DNA of 64,000 nt from Pseudoxanthomonas sacheonensis (GCF_010093305.1 NZ_PDWS01000011.1:1-64000), one strand, 5' to 3'; shown: positions 25,389 to 34,541, counted from the first letter of the stretch. Notes: generated by a model not told the origin, from the sequence alone. Made by a program: numbers and translations.

Positions 25389-26105
25389 TCATGCCGCCGC
25401 CAACCGCAGGCAGCCGTCGTTGAGTTCCGGCACCACGTCGTGCGTGTCGAACTGCGCTGCGCAATCCACTTCGTGCTGCAATCCATGCGCCTGCATGATC
25501 CGCCCCACCCGCGAGGCGCGCAGCGTGGTCGGCGCATCGCAGTTGCGGCAAAGCAGTATCGCCGCAAGCGCCGCGTCGGTCAGCGAGTAGCCACCGATGC
25601 GCTCGAAGTGCGCAGCGATGTGCCCGGCGCCGTAGAAGTCTTCCAGGTTGAAACTGTCGACCGAACCCGAACACAACAGCAGCACCTGCGCCTGCGGATG
25701 CCTGCGTGCGACGTAAGCGGCCAATGCCGCGCCATTCAACAGCGCGCCGACATAGACGTGGGCGGCAGCGGCAGCGCTGTTCAAAGCCACGGTGCCGTTG
25801 GTGGTGGCATAGACCAGGGTGGAGCCGTGGATGCCGGTGCCGGCAAGCGCCAGAGGCGTGGAAGGCCCGAAGCCCGGCAACCCTTCGGCCAGGTATTCGC
25901 CGGCCAGCATCGGCGACTCCAGGTTCGCAGCGATGCGCAATGCGTCGTCGGCATCGCGTGCCGGCCAGATGCGTTCGATGCCCTGGGCGAAGGCGTGCAC
26001 GATGGTGGACGTGGCGAACAGCACGTCCAGCACGATCACCACTTTGTCCTGAAGGCGGCTTTGATCCAGATCCTCCTTCTTGAACAGCACATGCAGCTTG
26101 GGCAT
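25389..26105 (-). CDS. 2-phosphosulfolactate phosphatase family (ComB-like) protein
   Basis: The 238-residue protein has the ComB pattern: VVIVLDVLFATSTIVHAFAQ at the start, AGEYLAEGLPGFGPSTPLAL, the strongly conserved LVYATTNGTVAL and the VGALLNGAALAAYV helix. In methanogens ComB hydrolyses 2-phosphosulfolactate on the coenzyme M route, but many bacteria keep a homologue with no coenzyme M, so the substrate here is open. It is the first gene of the five-gene acyl-CoA operon, 87 bp ahead of the hydratase/dehydrogenase. A 19-bp palindrome sits 14 bp upstream of its ATG. Confidence 0.8.
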   Translation of the reverse strand: MPKLHVLFKKEDLDQSRLQDKVVIVLDVLFATSTIVHAFAQGIERIWPARDADDALRIAANLESPMLAGEYLAEGLPGFGPSTPLALAGTGIHGSTLVYATTNGTVALNSAAAAAHVYVGALLNGAALAAYVARRHPQAQVLLLCSGSVDSFNLEDFYGAGHIAAHFERIGGYSLTDAALAAILLCRNCDAPTTLRASRVGRIMQAHGLQHEVDCAAQFDTHDVVPELNDGCLRLAAA

Positions 26106-26118
26106 CGGGGATTCTCTA

Positions 26119-26137
26119 AGTTCCGTACAACAGAACT
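26119..26137. promoter_or_regulatory. Operator-like palindrome O1
   Basis: AGTTCCGTACAACAGAACT, an imperfect inverted repeat with AGTTC/GAACT arms. It lies 14 bp ahead of the comB-like start and matches the arms of the second site at 26252. Form and spacing are typical of IclR-family operators. Confidence 0.5.
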
Positions 26138-26251
26138 AATTGCGGACGAGTGATTCATCGTACTGACCCCATGTTGCTTCGACAAGTCGCAGAAACAGGC
26201 TTGCTACTTACACGTCAGCACTCTTACGATGCAGAACTCCGCATAGAACAT

Positions 26252-26270
26252 AGTTCCATTATGTGGAACT
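26252..26270. promoter_or_regulatory. Operator-like palindrome O2
   Basis: AGTTCCATTATGTGGAACT is a perfect inverted repeat (AGTTCCA-N5-TGGAACT), 27 bp before the GTG start of the divergent acyl-CoA dehydrogenase. A partly matching half-site (GAACTCCGCATAGAAC) lies directly to its left. No IclR or TetR regulator gene is present in the window, so the repressor would act from elsewhere. Confidence 0.6.
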
Positions 26271-26296
26271 CATGAACCAAAATTATTGGAGGTCGC

Positions 26297-27529
26297 GTGG
26301 ATTTCTCTTACAGCCCCAAGGTCGAAAATCTGCGCGCCGAGCTGATGCGCTTCTTCGACACCTCCATTTATCCCAACGAAGCGGTGTACCTGGAGCAAGT
26401 CGGGCGCCATCGCGCCGCCGGCAACGCCTGGCTGCCGGTACCGGTCATCGAGCAGCTGAAGCCGTTGGCGCGCGAGCGCGGCCTGTGGAATCTCTTTCTT
26501 CCCAAGTCATCGCGCGCACTGCAGGATTTGTCCAACCTGGAATACGCGCCGCTGTGCGAGATCATGGGGCGGGTCATGTGGGCGCCGGAAGTGTTCAACT
26601 GCTCGGCGCCCGACACCGGCAACATGGAAACCCTGGAGCGCTACGGCAGCGACGCGCAGAAGGACCGCTGGCTGGAGCCGTTGCTGGCCGGCGAGATCCG
26701 TTCCGCGTTCCTGATGACCGAACCGGCGGTGGCCTCTTCCGATGCCACCAACATCCAGTGCTCGATCCGCCGCGATGGCGACGAGTACGTGATCGATGGG
26801 CGCAAGTGGTTCGCCTCCGGCGCGGGAGATCCGCGCTGCGCGCTCTACATCGTCATGGGCAAGACCGACCCGGCCGCGCCGGCCCATCAACAGCAATCGA
26901 TGGTGCTGGTACCCGCCAACACGCCCGGCATCGAGGTGATCCGCCCACTGCCGGTATTCGGCTACGACGACGCACCGCACGGTCACATGGAAATAGAACT
27001 GCGCGGCGTGCGCGTGCCCGCCGGCAATCTGCTGCTGGGCGAAGGCCGCGGCTTCGAAATCGCGCAGGGACGCCTGGGTCCCGGCCGCATCCATCACTGC
27101 ATGCGCACCATAGGCGTGGCGGAGCGTGCGCTGGAATTGCTGTGCAAGCGCGTGCAGGCGCGCGTGGCCTTCGGCAAGCGCATCGGCGACCACTCGGTAT
27201 GGCACGAACGCATCGCCGAAGCCCGCTGCATGATCGAACAGGCGCGCCTGCTCACGCTGAAAGCGGCGTACATGATGGATACGGTAGGCAACAAGGTGGC
27301 GCGCGCGGAGATCGCGATGATCAAGGTGGTCGCGCCCAACATGGCCTGCCGGATCATCGACTGGGCCATCCAGGCCCATGGCGGCGCCGGGGTGACCGAG
27401 GACTTCCCGCTCGCCGGCCTGTATGCGGGCATCCGCACGCTGCGCATCGCCGATGGTCCCGACGAAGTGCACCGCGGCACCATCGCGCGGCTGGAATTGG
27501 CCAAGCATGCCATTCGCGCCGAGCATTGA
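26297..27529 (+). CDS. Acyl-CoA dehydrogenase, long (ACAD10/11-like) type
   Basis: The 410-residue FAD enzyme shows [20 protein letters not shown], the [14 protein letters not shown] segment typical of the ACAD10/11-like clade, [18 protein letters not shown] at the flavin loop and [19 protein letters not shown] near the C-terminus. The start is GTG 26297, with GGAGG 4 nt upstream. It is divergently transcribed from the comB-like operon with which it shares 191 bp of control region. Its role is probably entry of another class of acyl-CoA into the same pathway. Confidence 0.88.
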   Translation: MDFSYSPKVENLRAELMRFFDTSIYPNEAVYLEQVGRHRAAGNAWLPVPVIEQLKPLARERGLWNLFLPKSSRALQDLSNLEYAPLCEIMGRVMWAPEVFNCSAPDTGNMETLERYGSDAQKDRWLEPLLAGEIRSAFLMTEPAVASSDATNIQCSIRRDGDEYVIDGRKWFASGAGDPRCALYIVMGKTDPAAPAHQQQSMVLVPANTPGIEVIRPLPVFGYDDAPHGHMEIELRGVRVPAGNLLLGEGRGFEIAQGRLGPGRIHHCMRTIGVAERALELLCKRVQARVAFGKRIGDHSVWHERIAEARCMIEQARLLTLKAAYMMDTVGNKVARAEIAMIKVVAPNMACRIIDWAIQAHGGAGVTEDFPLAGLYAGIRTLRIADGPDEVHRGTIARLELAKHAIRAEH

Positions 27530-27597
27530 GCGGGGCCTGCACAGAGGGTGGATATCGCGTCTATTGCTGAACCGTCGTCCCCTTGATTCCCAAGGCC

Positions 27598-27683
27598 GTC
27601 ATTCCCGCGAAGGCGGGAACCCAGTGCCTTTGCTTCTCCCGAAAAAACTAAAGTCACTGGGTCCCCGCCTTCGCGGGGATGAC
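27598..27683. repeat. Palindromic repeat family D
   Basis: GTCATTCCCGCGAAGGCGGG on the left and the complementary arm ending GCGGGGATGAC on the right, with an A/T-rich centre. Its outer ends (GTCATYCC/GGRATGAC) are the same as those of families A and E. Confidence 0.8.
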
Positions 27684-27775
27684 GTCATCACGATTTAGCT
27701 GAGCCTAGTTTTGTAATGCTTCAAGCAACCATTCGTTCCACACCGACAATCCTCCGCATCGATAACAGGAATCAC

Positions 27776-28771
27776 ATGAAAGCCATCGTCTGCGAAAGCT
27801 GGGGACCTCCCTCCTCGCTGCAGTTGCGTGACCTGCCCTCGCCCATTCCCGGTCCTGCGCAGGTGCTGGTGCGGACGCGGGTGGCGGCGGTGAATTTTCC
27901 CGACGCCTTGATGGTTGCGGGCAAGTACCAGTTCAAACCCGGACTTCCCTTCTCGCCGGGCGGTGAACTATCCGGCGAGATCATCGCCGTCGGTAGCGAG
28001 GTCAAGCGGCTTGCGGTCGGAAACAAGGTGGTCGGCATCACCCTGTTCGGAGCCTATGCGCAGGAAGTAGTGGTCGACGCGAGCAATATTCTTCCGCTGC
28101 CCGATGAGATCGGCGACGAGGATCTGGAACTGGCTGGTAGCTTCGTGCTGACCTACGGCACCTCGCTGCACGCATTGAAGGACCGCGCGCAGGCGAAGGC
28201 CGGCGAAACGCTGCTGGTGCTGGGCGCCGGCGGCGGTGTGGGTCTGGCCGCTGTGGAAATAGGAAAACTGCTGGGCATGCGCGTCATCGCGGCTGCCTCC
28301 TCGGCGGAAAAACTGGCGGCCGCACGCGAACGCGGCGCCGACGAAGCCATCGACTACGCCAGCGAAGATTTGCGGGAACGCATCAAGGTCCTGACCGGCG
28401 GACGCGGCGTGGATGTGGTCTACGATCCGGTCGGAGGCGATCTGGCCGAGCCGGCCTTGCGCAGCGTGGGCTGGCGCGGCCGTTATCTGGTAGTTGGTTT
28501 TGCGGCCGGAGATATCCCGAAAATTCCTGCGAACCTGTTGCTGCTGAAAGGCAGTTCGCTGGTGGGCGTGTTCTGGGGCGAGTTCGTGCGCCGCGAACCT
28601 GCCTTGAATGCGGAAAACATGGGCTTGCTGTTTTCCTGGCTGCGCGAACGCAGGATCCATCCGCTGATCTCCCGGCGCTACCCGCTTTCGCAGGCATCGG
28701 ATGCGCTCGACGCTCTGCTCGCCCGCAAGGCGGTCGGCAAGCTGGTGGTGCTTCCGCAGCAGGTCGAATAA
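27776..28771 (+). CDS. NADPH:quinone oxidoreductase family protein
   Basis: The 331-residue zinc-free medium-chain dehydrogenase/reductase has the N-terminal GroES-like part (PSPIPGPAQVLVRTRVAAVNFPDALMV), the Rossmann loop ETLLVLGAGGGVGLAAVEIGKLLG and the late VGRYLV-type strand GWRGRYLVVGFAAGDIPKIP. This matches the p53-inducible/quinone oxidoreductase subgroup often encoded beside acyl-CoA dehydrogenases. ATG 27776 was chosen because of AGGA upstream and conserved MKAIVCESWG. It follows the acyl-CoA dehydrogenase after a family D repeat and may be on the same transcript. Confidence 0.87.
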   Translation: MKAIVCESWGPPSSLQLRDLPSPIPGPAQVLVRTRVAAVNFPDALMVAGKYQFKPGLPFSPGGELSGEIIAVGSEVKRLAVGNKVVGITLFGAYAQEVVVDASNILPLPDEIGDEDLELAGSFVLTYGTSLHALKDRAQAKAGETLLVLGAGGGVGLAAVEIGKLLGMRVIAAASSAEKLAAARERGADEAIDYASEDLRERIKVLTGGRGVDVVYDPVGGDLAEPALRSVGWRGRYLVVGFAAGDIPKIPANLLLLKGSSLVGVFWGEFVRREPALNAENMGLLFSWLRERRIHPLISRRYPLSQASDALDALLARKAVGKLVVLPQQVE

Positions 28772-28789
28772 ACCCCGCGATAAGCCGCT

Positions 28790-28853
28790 GTAGGGCGGGC
28801 ACTGCCCGCCGCTTTCCGCGAATCAAACGCGCGGCGGGCAGTGCCCGCCCTAC
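28790..28853. repeat. Palindromic repeat family C, copy 1
   Basis: GTAGGGCGGGCACTGCCCGC on the left and the complementary arm ending CCCGCCCTAC on the right, 64 bp. It lies between the convergent oxidoreductase and amidase genes. The second copy is at 45070, just beyond the other end of the peptidoglycan-peptide gene block. Confidence 0.85.
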
Positions 28854-28915
28854 CAGGCAAACGCTCCAGCGGCGGAAATCGAACCCAAAGAGATCGAAGG
28901 TTCCAGAGTTGCCCG

Positions 28916-29638
28916 CTATTCGGGGATATTCACGAGCGCATACAGGATGCGCAGATCTTCGACGCCCAGTTCGGTGGCGTCGGCATCGATTCCCCGGTAA
29001 TGCAAACGGAACGCGCGGATCGCGGCGGCATAGTCGTCCATCGAATAGCCAAGGATCCTGAGCGCGGACCTGGGATCGAAATCAGCGGGCGGATCGATCA
29101 ACGGTTCACTCGGCCAACGCCCGAACCCTGCTTGGGCAAGCCGCGCCCAGGGAAACAGCGGACCCGGATCGGTCTTGCGGGTCGGCGCCATGTCGGCGTG
29201 AGCGATGACTTGGTAGCGCGGAATATCCAGGCGCTTGCACAGGTCTTCCAGCAGCACCAGTAGTTTGTCGATCTGTTCGGCGGGAAACGGTTCGCTGCCG
29301 TTGTTGTCCAGCTCGATGCCTATCGAGGCCGAATTGACGTCGCTGATCGTGCCCCAGCTGCCCGGGCCGGCATGCCATGCGCGCCGGTCTTCGGCGACCA
29401 GCTGGTAGAGCGCGCCGTCGCGGCCGATCAGGTAGTGGGAACTGACCGGGCCGCCGCTGTTGCGGGTCCGCAAGGTATCCAGGCTCTGTTCCACCGAATC
29501 CTGGGTGGTGGCGTGGATGACGATCAGGGTGGCTTCGCGTGCGTTGTGGTTGGGCGAAGGCACCCAGCGCGCGAGCGGGTTATGCGGCGGTGCGTGGGCG
29601 CAGCCCGCAAGCAACACCGCCAGTAACGCCGCTCCCAT
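28916..29638 (-). CDS. N-acetylmuramoyl-L-alanine amidase lipoprotein (AmiD-like)
   Basis: The 240-residue product has a lipobox (VLLAGC, Cys at about 13) and an amidase_2 domain: the first zinc His in LIVIHATTQ, SSHYLIGRDGALYQLV, and the last two ligands in VIAHADMAPTRKTDPG. It cuts the MurNAc-L-Ala bond of peptidoglycan or anhydromuropeptides from an outer-membrane-anchored position in the periplasm. ATG 29638 is the only usable start after the family A repeat at 29687; the n-region is short and lacks a positive charge, and the open frame runs on through the repeat. It is the last gene of the minus-strand arm of the peptide block. Confidence 0.9.
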   Translation of the reverse strand: MGAALLAVLLAGCAHAPPHNPLARWVPSPNHNAREATLIVIHATTQDSVEQSLDTLRTRNSGGPVSSHYLIGRDGALYQLVAEDRRAWHAGPGSWGTISDVNSASIGIELDNNGSEPFPAEQIDKLLVLLEDLCKRLDIPRYQVIAHADMAPTRKTDPGPLFPWARLAQAGFGRWPSEPLIDPPADFDPRSALRILGYSMDDYAAAIRAFRLHYRGIDADATELGVEDLRILYALVNIPE

Positions 29639-29686
29639 TCTCTGCCATAAACACCACTTGCCAAGGAACGTCTGAACAACTCGAAT

Positions 29687-29758
29687 GTCATCCCGAGCGC
29701 AGCGAGGGATCTGCTGTTCTGCAGTAGAAAGCAGATCCCTCGCTGGGCTCGGGATGAC
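29687..29758. repeat. Palindromic repeat family A, copy 3
   Basis: A 72-bp copy 49 bp ahead of the amidase start. In the amidase frame it is open and reads PCPVIPS-ARDL on the way into the gene. Confidence 0.85.
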
Positions 29759-29817
29759 AGGGCAAGGGTTGTCCAGACCTTCTCCAGTGAAACGGCCTGG
29801 ATCGCAGCACGCCATGC

Positions 29818-30867
29818 TCAAGGTTCCTGCCCGATCGCCAGCTGGGCGATCTTCCTGGCGGTCGCATAAGGTTCGGGATCGTCCCGGTTGCTGAGCACGA
29901 TCACCGTCAGTCGTCGCTGCGGATAACGCACGATCACATTGCGGAACCCGATGCTTTCGCCAGAATGCCATAACGTCTCGCCGGTGATGCGCCAGCCGAA
30001 ACCATAGCGGATGTCGGGCTCATCGGTAACCACGTGCGGCGTGAACATGAGCTTGCGCGATTCATCGCTCAGCAGACGGTCGTCGTACAGCGCGGCATCC
30101 CATCTGGTCAGGTCGTCGATGGAGGAATAGACGCCGCCATCGCCCAGCACCGCACTGGTCGTGCTTTGATCGGTGCGGTTCCAGCCGTCCGCCGATTCGC
30201 TATAACCGTAGGCGCGGTCGGCGATGGCGGGACCTCCCTCCACGAAAGCCAGCGTGTGCGCCATGCCCAGCGGCCGGAAGATGCGCAACCGCAGGAAGTC
30301 GGCGAAAGCCCACCCCGATGCGCGTTCCACTATCAACGCCAGCAGCGCGTAGCCGCTGTTGCTGTAGCGATAGCCGGTGCCGGGCGTGAAATGGGTTTTG
30401 TCCTGCCTTTCCAGCAGACGCAGCACATCAGCATCATGCAGCTGTCCCGCGAAATCGGCCGGCATGACGTCTTCATAGTCGATCAGGCCGGAGCTGTGGG
30501 TAAGCAGGTGCCGCACGGTGATGGAATCGGCGCAAGCCGGCAGCGATGGCAGCCACCGCCGCACGCCGTCGTCCAGCGATAGGCGCCCCTCTTCCGCCAG
30601 CAACAGGATCGCCGCGGCGGTGAACTGCTTGGTCACCGAAGCCAGCCGGTAGTTGGTGGCCGGTGTGGCGGCGGTGCGTGTTTCCCTGTCCGCGAGACCG
30701 TAGGACTTGCGCAGTAGCGGGACACCGTCGCGCAGCACCAGGACCGACGCGCCGGGGGCATCGCCTGCGTAGCTTTGCATCATGGCGTCCACCGCCTGAG
30801 TAGTGAATTCGTTCGCGGCGATGGCGGAAACAGGTGTCATAAGCAGGAGCAGAAGGACCAGACGCAT
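29818..30867 (-). CDS. Periplasmic serine hydrolase (class C beta-lactamase/DD-peptidase fold)
   Basis: The 349-residue protein has a signal peptide (cleavage near IAA-NEF) and the three penicillin-recognising motifs: SVTK at residues 77-80, YSN in GYRYSNSGYALL, and HSG in LWHSGESIGF near the C-terminus. These are the beta-lactamase/D-aminopeptidase family hallmarks. In this setting a peptidase on D-amino-acid-containing peptides is more plausible than drug resistance, but the substrate cannot be told from motifs. It lies 32 bp after the dipeptidase gene and 179 bp before the amidase. Confidence 0.85.
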   Translation of the reverse strand: MRLVLLLLLMTPVSAIAANEFTTQAVDAMMQSYAGDAPGASVLVLRDGVPLLRKSYGLADRETRTAATPATNYRLASVTKQFTAAAILLLAEEGRLSLDDGVRRWLPSLPACADSITVRHLLTHSSGLIDYEDVMPADFAGQLHDADVLRLLERQDKTHFTPGTGYRYSNSGYALLALIVERASGWAFADFLRLRIFRPLGMAHTLAFVEGGPAIADRAYGYSESADGWNRTDQSTTSAVLGDGGVYSSIDDLTRWDAALYDDRLLSDESRKLMFTPHVVTDEPDIRYGFGWRITGETLWHSGESIGFRNVIVRYPQRRLTVIVLSNRDDPEPYATARKIAQLAIGQEP

Positions 30868-30899
30868 GAATGGGATTCCGCGCGGACCTGCAAGGCAGG

Positions 30900-31640
30900 C
30901 TATTCGATGGGAACGTCGTAGAGCACTTGGGAATCGTGGGTGGCAAGCGTGTAGTGCCACCATTCCTGCGGATAGTTCTTGAAACCCTCTTGCGCCATGG
31001 CGCGCAACAGGCGCTGGCGGTTGCCGCGCTGCGCTGGGGTGGCCTGCGGCGAATCGGTATTGGCGCGCGGATCGAAGAAATCGAACTCCGTACCCATGTC
31101 CAAGGGTAGGCAGCGACCGTCCGGCCCGCGACAATCCAGCAGGGTGAGGTCCACGGTAGCGCCGCGGCTGTGGCCGGAGACCGGTGCTATGTAGTCGCCC
31201 AGCAACCTGGTTTTGTCCAGGTTCGGGTAATAACGTGGCTTGGTGCGCTGGTCCTGCAGGTCGGCGGCCCAGCGAACGAAATGGCGAACCGCGCGCGCCG
31301 GCCGGTAGCAGTCGAACACCCGCAGGCGGAAGCCTTGCTGCCGCAGGGACCGCTCGACGCGTTGCAAGGCCTGCGCCGCCGGCTCGCTCAGATAGCAGCG
31401 GGCCGCGCCATAGCCTTCCACCGGCATTCCCACGAAATTTTCCGACCCGGCGTAACGGATCTGCTGGGAGATGTCGGGCACCAAGGTGCGGATATCGACC
31501 AGGCCGGCCTCTTCGAACGTATGCGCACTGGAGACCGCAGGCGCTGGCGCTGGATCGGACGCGCAGCCCGCGCACGTCAGTGCGAGGCATGCCAGAAGCG
31601 CAGCGACGCCGCGTGCCGTTCGCTGCCTCCGCTCACTCAC
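30900..31640 (-). CDS. D-Ala-D-Ala dipeptidase lipoprotein (VanX/DdpX-like, M15D)
   Basis: The 246-residue protein begins with a lipoprotein signal (LALTCAGC). It then has the M15D zinc site: SGHSRGATVDLTL supplies His and Asp, and EWWHYT supplies the catalytic Glu and third His. A conserved FDCYRPARAVRHFV segment lies before. It splits D-Ala-D-Ala to two D-Ala. The gene overlaps the 3' end of the upstream serine hydrolase gene by 8 bp. There are no vancomycin-resistance neighbours (vanH/vanA), which argues for a nutritional role as with E. coli DdpX. Confidence 0.9.
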   Translation of the reverse strand: MSERRQRTARGVAALLACLALTCAGCASDPAPAPAVSSAHTFEEAGLVDIRTLVPDISQQIRYAGSENFVGMPVEGYGAARCYLSEPAAQALQRVERSLRQQGFRLRVFDCYRPARAVRHFVRWAADLQDQRTKPRYYPNLDKTRLLGDYIAPVSGHSRGATVDLTLLDCRGPDGRCLPLDMGTEFDFFDPRANTDSPQATPAQRGNRQRLLRAMAQEGFKNYPQEWWHYTLATHDSQVLYDVPIE

Positions 31641-33225
31641 AACCGCGTACCCGTTCGAAGGCCAGGTCTTCGTAGTCGTAGCTGAAATCGGCCTCCGGAT
31701 CGACCTTGGCCAGAGTCAGCCGCGCCGGTCCGGAAGGATTGTCCCTGCGGAAATCCAGCCATGCCTCCGCATCCACGCTGTCGTGGTCCCAATCCACCAC
31801 GTATCGGTCGCCGCTGCGCATGATGCGGCCCGAGAGCATCGGCGACTTGCCCGAAACGAAGCGGGCCTGCCCGTCTTCGGGACAGATGCGCGCCTCGCCG
31901 AACCAGGGATCGCGATAAACACCGAACCATTGGCCGAATTGCTTCAGCGTCGGCGCTTCGCGTCTGACGACAGGCTGCTGCGTCGCAGGGCGTTTGGATT
32001 CGGATTCCCGTTCGAGCTCATCGGCGTAATAAGCCACGCCGCGACCGTCCGCCGGCTTGGTGAATCGTTTCAGCAGAACCTCGTTCAACACGGTGCGCGC
32101 GGCCTCCGCTTCCCCGTTGATCAGCACCACGAAGCCCGACTTGCGGTCCGGCAACAGGGTCATGACCGAATACATTCCCGACAAGGTGCCCGTATGCGAA
32201 ACGGTATACGCCCCGTCGACGTCGGCGATGCGCCAGCCGTATCCGTAGGCGAACAGACGCGTGCCGTCCCAGGCCCGGCGGCGCCCGGAGATGGGCATGG
32301 GCGTACGCGGAACCCACGCCGCCTGCCTCTGCTCGGGCGACAGCCAGGCCTGCTGCGCGGCGTCCGGCGCCAGCCAGTTCCTGGCCCACTTCAGCATGTC
32401 GTCGAGACTGCAACGGATGCCGCCGGCCGCAGCCGAAACCAGCGGCTCCACGGTGGCCCCGTCCGCCTTGACGACGACGTTGCGGCCATCGACACGGTGG
32501 TGGGGCTGGGCGACATCGCCAACCTGGTCCGGCCGCCATGCGCCCGCCCGGCAACGCGACAATCCCAGCGGCTGGAACAGTTCCCGTTGAACCAGTTCCT
32601 CATAGGAAGCGCCGCCCGCGGCCGCAGCCACTTCGCCGGCCACTACGTACAACAGGTTGTCGTAGGCGTAGCCGGAACGGAAACTGTAGGCGGGTTTGAT
32701 ATGCGCCAGGCCGGCGATGATGTCGGCGCGGGTGAAGCGGTTCGGCTCCGGCCACAGCATCAGGTCGCCGCCACCCTCCGGCAGGCCGCTGTTGTGCACC
32801 AGCAGATCCTTGACCTGCATGTTCTGGGTGACCCATGGGTCGTACATACGGAACGACGGCAGATACTTGATCACCGGGTCCTCCCAGCGCAGCTTGCCGG
32901 CGTCGACGAGCCGGGCTAGCACGCTGGCGGTCATCGCTTTGCTGTTGGAGGCGATCTTGAACAGGGTGTGGGAGGTGATGGGTTGGCCGGAGCCGCTTGC
33001 GAGCTCGCCACGCGTGCCGGTATAGACGACCTTGCCGTCTTCGATCACTCCAACGGCGATTCCGGGAAGCCGGTAACGGGCGACCGCTGCATCGACGATG
33101 GCATCGAGTCCGGCATTGCGGGGACGCTCGCCCATGGGACTTGCTGATTTTTCGCCAGCCAATGCAAACAGCGGAAGAAGCAAGACGAACGCAAGCCAGC
33201 AAGCGATCCTATCGGAGCCGAGCAT
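31633..33225 (-). CDS. Periplasmic serine hydrolase with C-terminal extension
   Basis: The 530-residue protein has a signal peptide (cleavage near ALA-GEK), a beta-lactamase-fold domain with SNSK (residues 93-96), the YDN motif in SGYAYDNLLY and HTGTLSG as third motif. A further 130-residue domain (about 395-530, with YRDPWFGEARI) resembles the DUF3471/lipocalin-like tail of such hydrolases. The start is ATG 33225, sharing one base with the TAA of the decarboxylase gene (TAATG) and preceded by GGAGGG, a clear coupled start; the frame open to 33309 should be ignored. Confidence 0.87.
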   Translation of the reverse strand: MLGSDRIACWLAFVLLLPLFALAGEKSASPMGERPRNAGLDAIVDAAVARYRLPGIAVGVIEDGKVVYTGTRGELASGSGQPITSHTLFKIASNSKAMTASVLARLVDAGKLRWEDPVIKYLPSFRMYDPWVTQNMQVKDLLVHNSGLPEGGGDLMLWPEPNRFTRADIIAGLAHIKPAYSFRSGYAYDNLLYVVAGEVAAAAGGASYEELVQRELFQPLGLSRCRAGAWRPDQVGDVAQPHHRVDGRNVVVKADGATVEPLVSAAAGGIRCSLDDMLKWARNWLAPDAAQQAWLSPEQRQAAWVPRTPMPISGRRRAWDGTRLFAYGYGWRIADVDGAYTVSHTGTLSGMYSVMTLLPDRKSGFVVLINGEAEAARTVLNEVLLKRFTKPADGRGVAYYADELERESESKRPATQQPVVRREAPTLKQFGQWFGVYRDPWFGEARICPEDGQARFVSGKSPMLSGRIMRSGDRYVVDWDHDSVDAEAWLDFRRDNPSGPARLTLAKVDPEADFSYDYEDLAFERVRGCE

Positions 33226-34541
33226 TACAAAGCCCTCCATGACGTAGCCGCCTGTTCGCCCGCCACCATATCCTCGAAGGACTGCTTGCGCCGGATCAGT
33301 GCATAGCACCCATCATCGACCAAAACTTCGGCGATGAGTGGCCTGGAATTGTAGGTCGATGACATCGACGCACCATAAGCGCCCGCGCCACGTACGGCCA
33401 GCAGATCGCCGGGCGCGCATGGCGGAAGCATGCGTGCGGTCGCCAGGGTGTCGCCGGTTTCGCAAACCGGGCCGACGATATCGTAGGCGACGCGCGGTCG
33501 CGTTCCGCCTTCGTCCGAAGCCACTTTGTCGATGTCGTGCCAGGCGTCGTACAGGCTGGGACGCAGCAGATCGTTCATTGCCGCGTCCACGACAAGAAAC
33601 CGCCGTTCGTCGTTGCCCTTGGTCCGGATGACCCGGGTCAGCAGCACGCCGGCTTCGGCCACGAGATAGCGGCCAGGCTCCAGGATCACCCTGCCTTCGA
33701 AGCCCACCAATGCTTCTTTCATCGCCTGTACGTAGCCCTGCAGTTCGATGGGGCGGTCATGCTCTTTGCGATACACCACTCCCAGCCCGCCGCCGACATC
33801 GATGCTGTCGATGCGGTGTCCATCTTTGGTTAGTTCGCGCCAGAAGGCGGCGAGCCTTTGCAACGCCTGCCGCATTGGTTCCAGTTCCAGGATCTGCGAG
33901 CCGATATGCATGTGCAGGCCGTCCAGCCGCACGTTGCCGCGCCGGTCCGCATCGGCGAACCATTGCCTTGCTTCGTCAATGCTGACGCCGAATTTGTTCT
34001 CGGCCTTGCCGGTGGAGATCTTGCCGTGGGTGCGTGCATCGACGTCGGGATTTATGCGTACCGCCGCACGGGCGATCGCGCCACGCTGGTGAGCGATGCG
34101 CTGCAACGCCGCCAGTTCGTCGACCGATTCGATGTTGAAACGACCCACACCGGCATCGAGTGCTTCGGCGATCTCCGCGTCGGATTTTCCGACGCCGGAA
34201 AAGACGATTCGCGAGGCCGGAATGCCGGCTCGCAAGCTGCGACGCAATTCGCCGGATGAGACGATGTCCGCGCCTAAGCCCGCCTTGGCCATCAGCTGCA
34301 GGATGGCCAGAGTGGGATTGGCTTTCACAGCGAAGCAGACGACCGCATCCATGCCGGCCAACGCCTGTTGCAGATCGGCGATTCGCTGCCGGATGGCGTT
34401 GGCCGAGTAGGCATAGAACGGGGTAGCTATGGCGTTGCCCAACGTAAGCAGGTCGATGCCATCGAACCGTTCGGTCTCTGCAACGGTAGGCTGGCTTGCT
34501 TGTGCCGCCGCTATTCCTGCGGAGTCGATAGAACACTCCAA
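33225..34541 (-). CDS. lysA: Diaminopimelate decarboxylase (LysA-like, PLP type III fold)
   Basis: The 438-residue protein shows the whole alanine-racemase-fold decarboxylase pattern: Schiff-base Lys in CFAVKANP (about residue 73), HMHIGSQI, the phosphate-binding GGGLGV, EPGRYLVAEAGVL, the substrate Cys in GPVCETGDTL and YGASMSSTYNSRP at the C-terminus. It removes CO2 from the D-centre of meso-diaminopimelate to give L-lysine. A TTG at 34541 with a perfect AGGAGG 9 nt upstream is the likely start; ATG 34619 has no comparable site. Being placed among peptidoglycan peptidases, it probably uses diaminopimelate released from cell walls; a second, biosynthetic lysA elsewhere would confirm that. 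Confidence 0.88.
   Translation of the reverse strand: MECSIDSAGIAAAQASQPTVAETERFDGIDLLTLGNAIATPFYAYSANAIRQRIADLQQALAGMDAVVCFAVKANPTLAILQLMAKAGLGADIVSSGELRRSLRAGIPASRIVFSGVGKSDAEIAEALDAGVGRFNIESVDELAALQRIAHQRGAIARAAVRINPDVDARTHGKISTGKAENKFGVSIDEARQWFADADRRGNVRLDGLHMHIGSQILELEPMRQALQRLAAFWRELTKDGHRIDSIDVGGGLGVVYRKEHDRPIELQGYVQAMKEALVGFEGRVILEPGRYLVAEAGVLLTRVIRTKGNDERRFLVVDAAMNDLLRPSLYDAWHDIDKVASDEGGTRPRVAYDIVGPVCETGDTLATARMLPPCAPGDLLAVRGAGAYGASMSSTYNSRPLIAEVLVDDGCYALIRRKQSFEDMVAGEQAATSWRAL

Noticed and set aside
31633..31640. Frameshift between the serine hydrolase and dipeptidase genes
   Set aside because: The 8-bp overlap is a normal operon overlap; both proteins have complete ends and signals.
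30900..31640. Vancomycin-resistance cluster based on the VanX-like gene
   Set aside because: No vanH, vanA-type ligase or VanRS system is near; the neighbours point to peptide catabolism.
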